DNA of 12,717 nt from SBBV01 sp036555425. GTDB lineage: Bacteria; Pseudomonadota; Alphaproteobacteria; Bin65. The translations under genes were made by a program, and so were the position numbers. The first letter of the stretch is position 1. Each line of letters begins with the position of its first letter. This document shows, piece after piece, positions 6,654 through 12,717 of the stretch. Below the pieces are notes generated by a model. That model was not told the origin of the DNA. It saw nothing but the letters and a program-made list of their open reading frames with translations, and ran no database searches. The stretch is from contig DATBLL010000224.1 of NCBI GenBank assembly GCA_036555425.1, forward strand, positions 1-12,717, given 5' to 3'.

Positions 6654-6747
6654 CACCGCCAAGGCACCATGACACCAAGAGAGTAGATCCGGCATTCGGC
6701 CGGAGCGAAATTCCCTGGCCCCTTGGTGACTTCGTCCTTTGGCGGTG
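6654..6747. repeat. Palindromic repeat 3, degenerate member of the heptamer-arm family
   Basis: The left arm 6654-6679 (CACCGCCAAG, GCACCATG, ACACCAAG) and the right arm 6722-6747 are reverse complements at 21 of 26 positions. The outer nine bases, CACCGCCAA, and the inner CACCAAG pair perfectly, and the middle heptamer has drifted. The centre holds TCCGGC attcg GCCGGA at 6688-6704. Spacing and design match repeats 1 and 2. The element lies between the DUF6489-type start (6591) and the transglycosylase stop, ending six bases before that stop. The lower arm identity suggests an older or less constrained copy. Confidence 0.8.
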
Positions 6748-6752
6748 AGGTT

Positions 6753-7991
6753 CTATCTTCCGCCGAGCGCGCGGTAGACCCTCTGCCCGGCGCGGCCGGT
6801 TTCGGGCCAGCCGAACTTGCGCTCCGCCGCCGCGATTGCGGCGCGTGTGTCGGGGCCGATCTTTCCGTCGGGCTTGCCGGCGAGGAAGCCCTTGGCGATC
6901 AGCCGGCGCTGCAGATCGGCACGTTCGGCGCGCGAAAGACCCGGATCGTCGGTCGGCCACGGCGTGCGCAGCGCGGGCATCCCGGCGAGGCGGTCGGCCA
7001 GATGTGCGATCGCGATCGCATAGGACTCGGCCTGGTTGTAGGCGTAGATGGCGTCGAAATTGGAGAACACAAGGAAGCCCGGCCCCTCCGCGCCAGCCGG
7101 CAGGAGCAGCCCGGCGGCGGCGCCTTCCCGAAGCGGCTTCCCGTCGGCGCGGACGAGGCCGTAACGCGACCAGGCCGCGAGCGGCATCCGGTTGCGCCGC
7201 CCGGTCGGACCGGCATAGGCGGCCGGCACCTTCACCTCGAGCATCCAGGGCTCGCCCGGCTGCCATTTCGCGCGGCGAAGATAGTTGGCCGTCGAACCGA
7301 GCGCATCGGCAACCGAGCCGACGAGGTCGCGCCGCCCATCGCCGTCGAAATCGACCGCAAAACGCCGGTAGGCCGAGGGCATGAACTGCGTCTGGCCGAA
7401 CGCGCCGGCCCAGGAGCCGTGGAGCTTCTCCAGCGCGAGGTCGCGCCGCTGCACGAGGCCGAGTGCTCCGATCAGCTCGCTGCGCCAGAAGCGCGTGCGG
7501 CTTTCGCCGGCGCAGGCGAGCGTCGCCAGCGCATGGGGCAGGAAATAGTCGCCCATTTCGCGCCCGTAATTCGATTCGATGCCCCAAACCGCGGCGATCA
7601 CATGGCGGTCGACGCCGAAGCGCTGCTCGGCGGCGCGGAGGACCGCCCCGTAGCGCTGCATCATCGCGCGGCCGTCGCGGACGCGCTCGTCGTCGACGAG
7701 CGCCGCCATGTAGTCCCAGATCGGAATCGTGAATTCCGGCTGCGCGCCGGCAAGGCGCAGCACCTTTTCGTCCGGCGCCGCGATCCCGAGCGCGCGCGCC
7801 GCGATCGCCGGGTTCACACCGGCCTTGACCGCCGCCTGCTTCAAGCCGGCGACGCAGGCGGAGAAGCTGGCAGCCGAGGCGGGCGCGGACCAGGCCGCGA
7901 CTGCGGCGAATAGCGCGATGAGAACCCGCACCGCTCCGGTTCTCACGGCTCTTGCGGGCAGGAGCCGCGGTCCAATCATGGCCGCAGACAT
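6753..7991 (-). CDS. Lytic murein transglycosylase, MltB (SLT_2) type with C-terminal peptidoglycan-binding domain
   Basis: This is a periplasmic enzyme that cleaves the MurNAc-GlcNAc bond of peptidoglycan to give 1,6-anhydromuropeptides. With the ATG at 7991 it is 412 aa; an ATG at 7979 is an alternative. A basic start and hydrophobic stretch (VRVLIALFAAVAAWSAPASA, 21-40) make a signal peptide with likely cleavage after ASA. There is no lipobox Cys at that site, so it is probably soluble rather than a lipoprotein like E. coli MltB. The catalytic Glu139 is in AAVWGIESNYGREMGDY, followed by GSWAGAFGQTQFMPSAY (192-208) and DFDGDGRRD (214-222), an EF-hand-like calcium loop known from Slt35. Residues from about 345 form a PG_binding_1 domain (LQRRLIAKGFLAGKPDGKIGPDTRAAI). 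It sits 80 bp downstream of the ligase gene on the same strand; no promoter was identified. Confidence 0.93.
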   Translation of the reverse strand: MSAAMIGPRLLPARAVRTGAVRVLIALFAAVAAWSAPASAASFSACVAGLKQAAVKAGVNPAIAARALGIAAPDEKVLRLAGAQPEFTIPIWDYMAALVDDERVRDGRAMMQRYGAVLRAAEQRFGVDRHVIAAVWGIESNYGREMGDYFLPHALATLACAGESRTRFWRSELIGALGLVQRRDLALEKLHGSWAGAFGQTQFMPSAYRRFAVDFDGDGRRDLVGSVADALGSTANYLRRAKWQPGEPWMLEVKVPAAYAGPTGRRNRMPLAAWSRYGLVRADGKPLREGAAAGLLLPAGAEGPGFLVFSNFDAIYAYNQAESYAIAIAHLADRLAGMPALRTPWPTDDPGLSRAERADLQRRLIAKGFLAGKPDGKIGPDTRAAIAAAERKFGWPETGRAGQRVYRALGGR

Positions 7992-8071
7992 CGGCGGTTC
8001 CGAGTCACGGGGCGGACAACGGACATCGGCGGATCTTCGGTCGCGCCCAGCGCATCTCGAGAGTGCCTCCG

Positions 8072-9544
8072 CTATGCCAATTCGCACATGAAATCCTCGT
8101 ACTTGCCGCCCTCGGAGCGCGGGATCGCTTCGACGTATTCGATCGTCACGCGACAACCCTCCGCGCCGCACGGCCCGAGGATCGTGGCGCGGATCACGTC
8201 TTCTTCCGCCGGCGTCAAGGTTTGCGCCGGCACGATACGGACCTCGATCTCGCCCAAGGCGCGCTGAACCAGTTGATATTGCTTCACCGGCAGATCGCGT
8301 ATGCGCTTTTCCAGCGGATGCATGAAGATCCATTTGCCGTCACCATCGGGCAGCCGCAACATGTTGCGTGTGCGCCCAAGAATACGGCGGAGGACGGGCA
8401 AACCGCGCCCGCACGGGCAGGGCGGACCTGCTTCCGCGTAGTCGCCAAGCGCGTAGCGGATCAACGGCATTGCGAAGTTGTGCAGCGACGTCACCACCAC
8501 GCGCCCGACTTCGCCCGGGCCGCAGACTCGGCCGTCATCGTCCACGATCTCGACCATCACCGCCTCCGATTGCACGTGGTAGTGCGGGTGGTCCGGGCAC
8601 TCCAGCGCGATGTAGCCGATCTCGCGGCAGCTATAGAGATCCTTGAGCTTTACGCCGAGCCGCGCGACCGTTTCCTCGCGCAGACCGTCGGGGACCTGCT
8701 CGGCGAACGTGCTTATCCCCTTCAGGCGGTCGAAGTGCATCGGCCGGCGATCCATCGTCCGCAGCAATTCGCGCAGCATGCTGGGCGGCGTCAGCAGGTA
8801 GTCGGGCTGCACGCGCAGCAGCCAGTCGATTCGCTCCTCGGTCGTGCGCACTCCGTCGAACAAGCGGCCGGGTCCGGTGTGGAACGCCGCGCTGACCCCG
8901 TGATTCCATATGGAGGACACGACACCGTCGCGCGTGCTGCCCTCGACCTGGTGCCTGCGGAACACGGCGAGGCTCCCGGTGAAGTCGCGGCCGTGCCAGA
9001 GATGATCCCGCAGCGTAATCGCTTCCCAAAGGAATTTGCAGAGTTCGGTAATGGCCGCGGAGATCGGCATGCCGGTCGAGCCCGAACTTTGGCCCTCGAC
9101 CGTCCTGCCGTGCTCCGGCGGATAGGCGGCCGCGCGCAAATCGTCGCGCCGCGCCTGGAGGATCTCGCGCGTCAGGATGGGCAAGCGGCGCCAGAGATCG
9201 AGCGTCAGCGGGCAATCCGAATCGTAGCCAACACGCCCGAACACCTCGCGGTAGTACGGGACTTCGCGGACGGCATGCCGCAGCAACAAATCGAGCTGGC
9301 GCAGCTGCTGCCGTTGCAACGCCTCGGGCGCGAGCCTTTCGCTGCGTTCGAATAGGAATTGCATCGCCATCATGCCGATGCCCAGCGGCGGCCGCGGCTC
9401 GCGCAGCGGTGCCGATTGCAATCGTTTGCCCAATTCGATTCCGTAGAGGAGATCGAGCATCGCGGCGTCGGCGGTATTGGGTATCGCAGGGAAAACGACG
9501 CCTGGAAGCGATCGAGCAGAGTGAGGGATGTAGTGAGCGGACAT
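8072..9544 (-). CDS. PaaK/CapK-like adenylate-forming ligase, substrate unknown
   Basis: The 490-aa protein belongs to the ANL superfamily, close to phenylacetate-CoA ligase and CapK-like proteins. It shows the P-loop SSGSTGMP (153-160), YSCREIGYIALECPDH (304-319) at the acyl-binding region, VTSLHNFAMPLIRYALGDYAE (351-371) with the conserved Arg/Asp core, and CPCGRGLPVL (376-385) as in PaaK. The C-terminal IPRSEGGKYEDF ends in the catalytic Lys481. All motifs needed for adenylation are present, so it is probably active. The substrate is open: no phenylacetate, polysaccharide or siderophore gene is nearby, and carboxylate activation is all that can be inferred. The ATG at 9544 is chosen over an in-frame GTG at 9571 and neither has a clear ribosome site. 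A structured inverted repeat lies about 110-160 bp upstream of the start. Confidence 0.85.
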   Translation of the reverse strand: MSAHYIPHSARSLPGVVFPAIPNTADAAMLDLLYGIELGKRLQSAPLREPRPPLGIGMMAMQFLFERSERLAPEALQRQQLRQLDLLLRHAVREVPYYREVFGRVGYDSDCPLTLDLWRRLPILTREILQARRDDLRAAAYPPEHGRTVEGQSSGSTGMPISAAITELCKFLWEAITLRDHLWHGRDFTGSLAVFRRHQVEGSTRDGVVSSIWNHGVSAAFHTGPGRLFDGVRTTEERIDWLLRVQPDYLLTPPSMLRELLRTMDRRPMHFDRLKGISTFAEQVPDGLREETVARLGVKLKDLYSCREIGYIALECPDHPHYHVQSEAVMVEIVDDDGRVCGPGEVGRVVVTSLHNFAMPLIRYALGDYAEAGPPCPCGRGLPVLRRILGRTRNMLRLPDGDGKWIFMHPLEKRIRDLPVKQYQLVQRALGEIEVRIVPAQTLTPAEEDVIRATILGPCGAEGCRVTIEYVEAIPRSEGGKYEDFMCELA

Positions 9545-9917
9545 GCGTCTCGAGCCTATGCGCGCGACCACTGCGCTGCTGAACGATTCCCGCCCCGCGC
9601 CGCTGGCGAATTCATGTAGCAGTGAGAGGCTCCGCCAACTACCAACCGAGCAAAGAGGTCGTCGGGACCTTTCACCTCTGGCTTCAGCCGTGCGACCTCT
9701 TGATTCGGCCTCGCAATCCGCGGACTGATTCGGCTCTTGCGATCATGCGGGAACGGCCCGGCGCCGCAAGCGAGGCGCAGGCCTAAGCTCTTAGCAAAGC
9801 GACATGAGACTTCTCGTTTCGACGCGGCGGGGTCGCGCCGCCGCGGTTTCGGCAACAAATCGATGAGGGGCTGGCGCGTCGCCTGGATTCGTCGCCGTCT
9901 GGATCACGGCGTTGTTC
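9545..9917. other. Gap of 373 bp between the barrel-protein and ligase genes, probable leader of the ligase gene
   Basis: I see no convincing gene here; the open frames on both strands have low-complexity, Arg-rich shadow character. It contains the inverted repeat at 9653-9701 (listed separately), a short dyad CTAAG ct CTTAG at 9783-9794 that could be a binding site, and a GC-rich hairpin GCGGCG/CGCCGC near 9823-9841. No U-run follows that hairpin on the minus strand, so a terminator for the barrel-protein gene is not clear. Both flanking genes read leftwards, so promoter and leader sequence for the ligase gene would be expected here, but no good -35/-10 pair was found. Confidence 0.5.
9653..9701 (-). 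promoter_or_regulatory. Inverted repeat, possible structured leader RNA of the ligase gene
   Basis: AAGAGGTCG at 9653-9661 and CGACCTCTT at 9693-9701 form a perfect 9-bp stem with a 31-nt interior. On the minus strand the interior contains GGC TGAA GCC, a small tetraloop hairpin, and a purine-rich AGAGGTGAAAGG. The last stem base lies 109 bp upstream of the ligase ATG. It does not match a riboswitch class that I recognise, so leader RNA, protein-binding site or chance are all possible. Confidence 0.35.
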
Positions 9918-10793
9918 CTAAAAAGTTTCCCCGCCGCCAACCGGCACTTGTTGCAGCGATACGCCGGATGCCCCCTGCTGGAATCCCTGGGTCGCCGTCT
10001 GCGTCAGGAAGGCCGGATCATCCTCGCGGTGGCGGCGGATCAGCGGTTTCGCGCTGAAGCCGCTCTGCAGCCCGAAGTAGAATCGGACGCCGGCTGTAAT
10101 GATGTGATGCTTATACGTGCCGACATCGCCTTCGACGAACAAGGTCAGCCCGCGAATAGGCGAGAAATCCGGCTGGTATTCGGCGCCGAAGCGCACGATG
10201 CCTTCGTATCGTCCCTTGCGCAGCGGGGCAAATCCTCCGCCGGCATGAAGCATGAGATCGTCGAACGGGTAATATCGCAGATCGAGCAATCCATACGCGC
10301 CCTGGCCCGGTCGGATCGTCTTGCTGCTGCTCGGAGTGCCGCCTTGATAACCGAATTGGCCGGCGAGACTAAAACGGCCCAAATACCATTCGCCCTCGCC
10401 GCCCGCGCGAAACAGGTCGCTCCCCGCCAGCGCTTGATATTGGAAGGTCGCGCCCAGAAGCGCGAAATCGGGATCGCGCCAGAACGCATGGGCGGCCGCG
10501 CCGCGAAAGAATCTCCCGCTGAGCGAGCCCAACATGCCTTCCAGCTGGACGCCGAACGGCTTGCCGACGGGAAGCGTGAATGCCCCTTGGGCATACCAGG
10601 TGAAGCCGTCACTGGTGTCACCCGTGACCTGGGCGTGCCCGAGATGGAATCCGCCTTTCAAGTTCGGCTCGGAGACGGCCGGCTTGCTCTCTTGGGCCGC
10701 GCTCTGATTTGCCGCCACCACCATGCCCGGCAGTGAGGCAATGGCCAGTGTAACCTGAGGAAATCGACGCAGCGCTTTCCGACCGTACCTCAT
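9918..10793 (-). CDS. Putative outer-membrane beta-barrel protein with extra C-terminal tail
   Basis: This 291-aa protein was not recognised by name. A basic start (MRYGRKALRR) and hydrophobic stretch (VTLAIASLPGMVVAA) form a signal peptide, so it is exported. Residues about 46-240 alternate aromatic and Gly-rich strand-like segments: GGFHLGHAQV, FTWYAQGAFTL, FGVQLEGMLGS, AHAFWRDPDFALLGATFQYQ, FRAGGEGEWYLGRFSLAGQFGYQ, GAYGLLDLRYYP, LMLHAGGGFAPL, YEGIVRFGAEYQ, GLTLFVEGDVGTYK and HIITAGVRFYFG. These fit a small barrel of eight to ten strands. A further 50 residues follow the last strand, beginning SGFSAKPLIRRHREDDPAF (245-262). The ATG at 10793 has GAGGG just upstream; an in-frame GTG at 10802 is possible. 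It lies between parB and the orphan ligase with wide gaps, and its function is unknown. Confidence 0.7.
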   Translation of the reverse strand: MRYGRKALRRFPQVTLAIASLPGMVVAANQSAAQESKPAVSEPNLKGGFHLGHAQVTGDTSDGFTWYAQGAFTLPVGKPFGVQLEGMLGSLSGRFFRGAAAHAFWRDPDFALLGATFQYQALAGSDLFRAGGEGEWYLGRFSLAGQFGYQGGTPSSSKTIRPGQGAYGLLDLRYYPFDDLMLHAGGGFAPLRKGRYEGIVRFGAEYQPDFSPIRGLTLFVEGDVGTYKHHIITAGVRFYFGLQSGFSAKPLIRRHREDDPAFLTQTATQGFQQGASGVSLQQVPVGGGETF

Positions 10794-11092
10794 CGCCCTC
10801 ACCCGCCCCTCGGTGCCCTCGGCCGCCGCGCGGCCGGAAACATATACGTCAATTCATTTAGGTTACTCCGATCACGGGGGCCCGACAACCTCGCTGAGAA
10901 GCGCATAATGGATTTGGGAATCGGTTCGGATGGCGGCAAATGCATCTCGGCTCGCCGCGATCAGCGATTAGCCCTCGCCCTCAGGATGACCGACCCGGTC
11001 CGTTTCTCGCACTTGCGATACGATGCAATTGCGCGCCTCGCTCCGTTCACCTGAAGCCGAGATCACGCCGGTCGTTCGGCGGGGCCGGAGCG
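10794..11092. other. Gap of 299 bp between parB and the barrel-protein gene, with a weak promoter candidate
   Basis: No gene is supported here. On the minus strand TTGTCG (10888-10883) and TAACCT (10865-10860) are spaced by 17 nt and precede an AT-rich patch, giving a weak promoter candidate about 67 bp upstream of the barrel-protein ATG. Between them and the start, CGGCCG ccgcg CGGCCG (10820-10836) could fold in the 5' leader. Next to the parB stop are two short hairpins, CGCCG/CGGCG near 11067-11082 and CCGGAG/CTCCGG at 11085-11102, the latter with the stop codon in its loop. Neither has a U-run. Confidence 0.35.
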
Positions 11093-12001
11093 CTACCTCC
11101 GGAGCTTTGCGAGGAGGTCGTCGAGCTGCTCGAGGCTCTTGTAGCGGATCGTGACTTCGCCGGATTCGCCCTTGGCCTTGATCTGGACGACGAGGCCGAG
11201 GCGCTCGGAGACATCGTGCTCAAGCTCGACGATATCGGGCGACCGGCCGCCGCCGCGTTCGCCCGACCCGCGCTTGGGTTCGAGCGCGGCCCAGCCGCCG
11301 TCTCGCACGCGCTGGGCCAGGCGCTCGGTCTCGCGCACCGAGAGGCCGCCGGCGACGACGCGGCCCGCGACGCGCTCGGCCTCTTCGAGCCCCACCAACG
11401 GCCGCGCATGGCCGGCGGTCAAGCGCCCGTCTTCGAGCATCTCTTGGACCGGCAGGGGCAGCGTGAGAAGCCGGAGCGTGTTGGCGACGTGCGGGCGCGA
11501 CTTGCCGACGACCTCGGCCACGTCCTCCTGGGTGCGGCGGAAATCGTCGATCATGCGCTGATAGCCGCGCGCCTCCTCGATGGCGGTCAGGTCCTGGCGC
11601 TGCAGGTTCTCGACCAGCGCCACTTCGAGCGTGTCGCGGTCGGTAAGCTCGCGCACCAGCGCCGGGATCTCGTGGAGCTGCGCCCGCTGCGCCGCGCGCC
11701 AGCGCCGCTCACCGGCGACGAGCTCGTACATGCCGGGCTCGCCCGCGACCGGCCGCACAAGCACAGGTTGTAGAACGCCCTTCTCGCGGATCGATTTGGC
11801 GAGCGCTTCCACTTCCTCGGCGTCGAAGCGGCGCCGCGGCTGGAACCGGCCGGGGCGAATGCTGGAGACCGGCAATGCGAGCGGCGTGCGCCCGGCCGGC
11901 GCCGCCTCCCTGGCTTCCTCCGGTGCCGTTTCGCGTTCGGCGCCGAGCAGCGCGTCGAGCCCGCGGCCGAGGCCGCGGCGAATGGGCGATTTTCCGTTCA
12001 T
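11093..12001 (-). CDS. parB: Chromosome-partitioning protein ParB (CTPase, parS-binding clamp)
   Basis: ParB binds parS sites near the origin, hydrolyses CTP to spread and slide along DNA, and is moved by ParA to segregate the chromosome. The 302-aa protein begins with the typical RRGLGRGLDALLG (ParA-contacting) N-terminus. It has the CTP-binding motifs GERRWRAA (97-104) and ENLQRQDL (131-138), a helix-turn-helix around 154-180 (RRTQEDVAEVVGKSRPHVANTLRLL), GHARPLVGL after it, and a C-terminal dimerisation segment ending SLEQLDDLLAKLRR. The length is normal for a chromosomal ParB. The ATG at 12001 overlaps the parA stop as ATGA. A longer frame upstream exists but would run inside parA and is rejected. 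The gene is the last of its operon in view; the following gene is a barrel protein 299 bp away. Confidence 0.98.
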   Translation of the reverse strand: MNGKSPIRRGLGRGLDALLGAERETAPEEAREAAPAGRTPLALPVSSIRPGRFQPRRRFDAEEVEALAKSIREKGVLQPVLVRPVAGEPGMYELVAGERRWRAAQRAQLHEIPALVRELTDRDTLEVALVENLQRQDLTAIEEARGYQRMIDDFRRTQEDVAEVVGKSRPHVANTLRLLTLPLPVQEMLEDGRLTAGHARPLVGLEEAERVAGRVVAGGLSVRETERLAQRVRDGGWAALEPKRGSGERGGGRSPDIVELEHDVSERLGLVVQIKAKGESGEVTIRYKSLEQLDDLLAKLRR

Positions 12002-12717
12002 GCGGCCTGCTGATCGATGGAGGCGAGGACGCGCTCGCGGCGCAGCACCTCGCCGGCGAGATGGACGTAAGCTTGAGCGCCAGCGCAATGAAGATCGTAA
12101 AGCAGCACCGGCTTGCCGAAAGACGGGGCTTCGGAGACGCGCACGTTCCGCGGGATCACCGTCTCGTAGACCTTGTTGCCGAAGAAGCGGCGCGCATCGT
12201 CCGCGACGGCGGTCGAGAGCGTGTTGCGCTTGTCGTACATGGTGAGCACCACGCCCTGCACCTCCAACTTTTGGTTGAAATTATTCTTGACGCGCTCGAT
12301 GGTGCGGATCAGGTGGCTGATGCCCTCGAGCGCATAGTATTCGCATTGCAGCGGTACCAGCACCGCCTCGGCCGCGGTGAGCGCATTCAACGTGAGCAGG
12401 CCGAGCGAGGGCGGGCAATCGATCAGCACGAAATCATAGGCGCCGCAGCGATTCTCGATGGCGTCGCGCAGGCGGTATTCGCGCCGCTCGAGGCTGACGA
12501 GCTCGATCTCGGCGCCGGCGAGATCCACGGTCGTCGGGATGATCTCGAGGCCGGGCACGAGTGTCTTCTGCGCAACCTCGGGCAGCGTGCCGGCGCCCAG
12601 CAGCAGATCGTAGGCGTTGAAACGCTCGGCCGAGGGTGAAAGGCCCAGTCCCGTCGTGGCGTTGGCCTGGGGATCGAGATCGATGATCAGCACGGCCTGG
12701 CCGACTGCCGCCAGCGC
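11998..12717 (-). CDS. parA: Chromosome-partitioning ATPase ParA, C-terminal part (cut by window edge)
   Basis: ParA is a deviant Walker-type ATPase that forms a nucleoid gradient to pull ParB-parS complexes apart. The 239 residues in the window start within the first domain, at ALAAVGQAVLIIDLDPQANATTGLG. The P-loop (KGGVGKTT) would lie just beyond the right edge, so it is missing from view, not from the protein. YDFVLIDCPPSLGLLTLNAL is the Walker B region, followed by VPLQCEYYALEGISHL, VLTMYDKRNTLS and VIPRNVRVSEAPSFGKPV, all typical of chromosomal ParA/Soj. A GTG at 12693 is in frame but falls inside the conserved core and is not the start. The stop overlaps parB, so the two are translationally coupled. 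rsmG often precedes this pair, but that is outside the window. Confidence 0.97.
   Translation of the reverse strand, partial: ALAAVGQAVLIIDLDPQANATTGLGLSPSAERFNAYDLLLGAGTLPEVAQKTLVPGLEIIPTTVDLAGAEIELVSLERREYRLRDAIENRCGAYDFVLIDCPPSLGLLTLNALTAAEAVLVPLQCEYYALEGISHLIRTIERVKNNFNQKLEVQGVVLTMYDKRNTLSTAVADDARRFFGNKVYETVIPRNVRVSEAPSFGKPVLLYDLHCAGAQAYVHLAGEVLRRERVLASIDQQAA

Noticed and set aside
4798..6672. A 624-codon plus-strand open frame opposite coaBC
   Set aside because: It reads antisense through coaBC and through the repeats. The composition is that of a high-GC shadow frame and no domain motif is visible, whereas coaBC on the minus strand has all family motifs.
3348..6747. The repeats considered as insertion-sequence ends or attachment sites
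   Set aside because: No transposase or integrase is encoded between or beside them, no target duplications are evident, and the genes between them are ordinary housekeeping genes in a normal order.
7987..8032. Direct repeat GACATCGGCGG at 7987-7997 and 8022-8032 around the transglycosylase start
   Set aside because: The two 11-mers are 35 nt apart, so the second ATG is out of frame with the gene. In this GC-rich background it is likely chance.
9556..9858. A 100-codon minus-strand open frame in the gap upstream of the ligase gene
   Set aside because: It shows no recognisable domain, ribosome site or codon character of the neighbouring genes. It overlaps the ligase start and equally long frames exist on the other strand.
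11093..12717. parS sites near parAB
   Set aside because: I scanned for the TGTTTCACGTGAAACA-type palindrome and saw no good match in the window; such sites are probably outside it.

Overview
The window is high-GC, gene-dense bacterial chromosome. Nearly every gene has a clear family and the layout is alphaproteobacterial, most like Rhodospirillales. The taxonomic hints are a divergent hemC/tsaD-gpsA pair, a coaBC-dut-moeB run, a small DUF6489-type protein, and ParA-ParB with ATGA coupling. The order-level guess is inference from gene content and memory, not a measurement.

Layout, left to right. On the minus strand, hemC and the start of hemD (cut by the window edge) make tetrapyrroles. Divergently on the plus strand, tsaD and gpsA overlap by ATGA and cover tRNA t6A modification and glycerol-3-phosphate synthesis for phospholipids. 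From about 3.5 kb to the right edge every gene is on the minus strand. In transcription order these are parA (cut by the edge), parB, an outer-membrane barrel protein, a PaaK/CapK-like adenylate-forming enzyme, an MltB-type lytic transglycosylase, a DUF6489-type small protein, coaBC, dut and moeB. Only parA/parB, dut/moeB, hemC/hemD and tsaD/gpsA are tightly coupled by 4-bp overlaps. The other genes are separated by about 80 to 370 bp.

The most distinctive content is between the genes. Three palindromic elements of about 95-140 bp (around 3.35-3.48, 4.82-4.91 and 6.65-6.75 kb) share one design: each arm carries three tandem copies of a heptamer of the form CACSAAG, and a short variable hairpin sits in the centre. 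The heptamer variant differs between elements, but the two arms of the better-preserved copies match each other. A different repeat, GGGGTCAGACCCC, occurs three times at 6.22-6.35 kb around further hairpins, and its last copy looks like the terminator of the DUF6489-type gene. All four repeats lie between gene ends or starts and none interrupts a reading frame. No transposase, CRISPR array or tRNA gene is visible.

The region from 6.75 to 10.8 kb (transglycosylase, orphan ligase, barrel protein) is the least predictable part. The ligase and barrel genes have no pathway partners in view. The gap upstream of the ligase gene holds a 9-bp inverted repeat that could form a structured leader.
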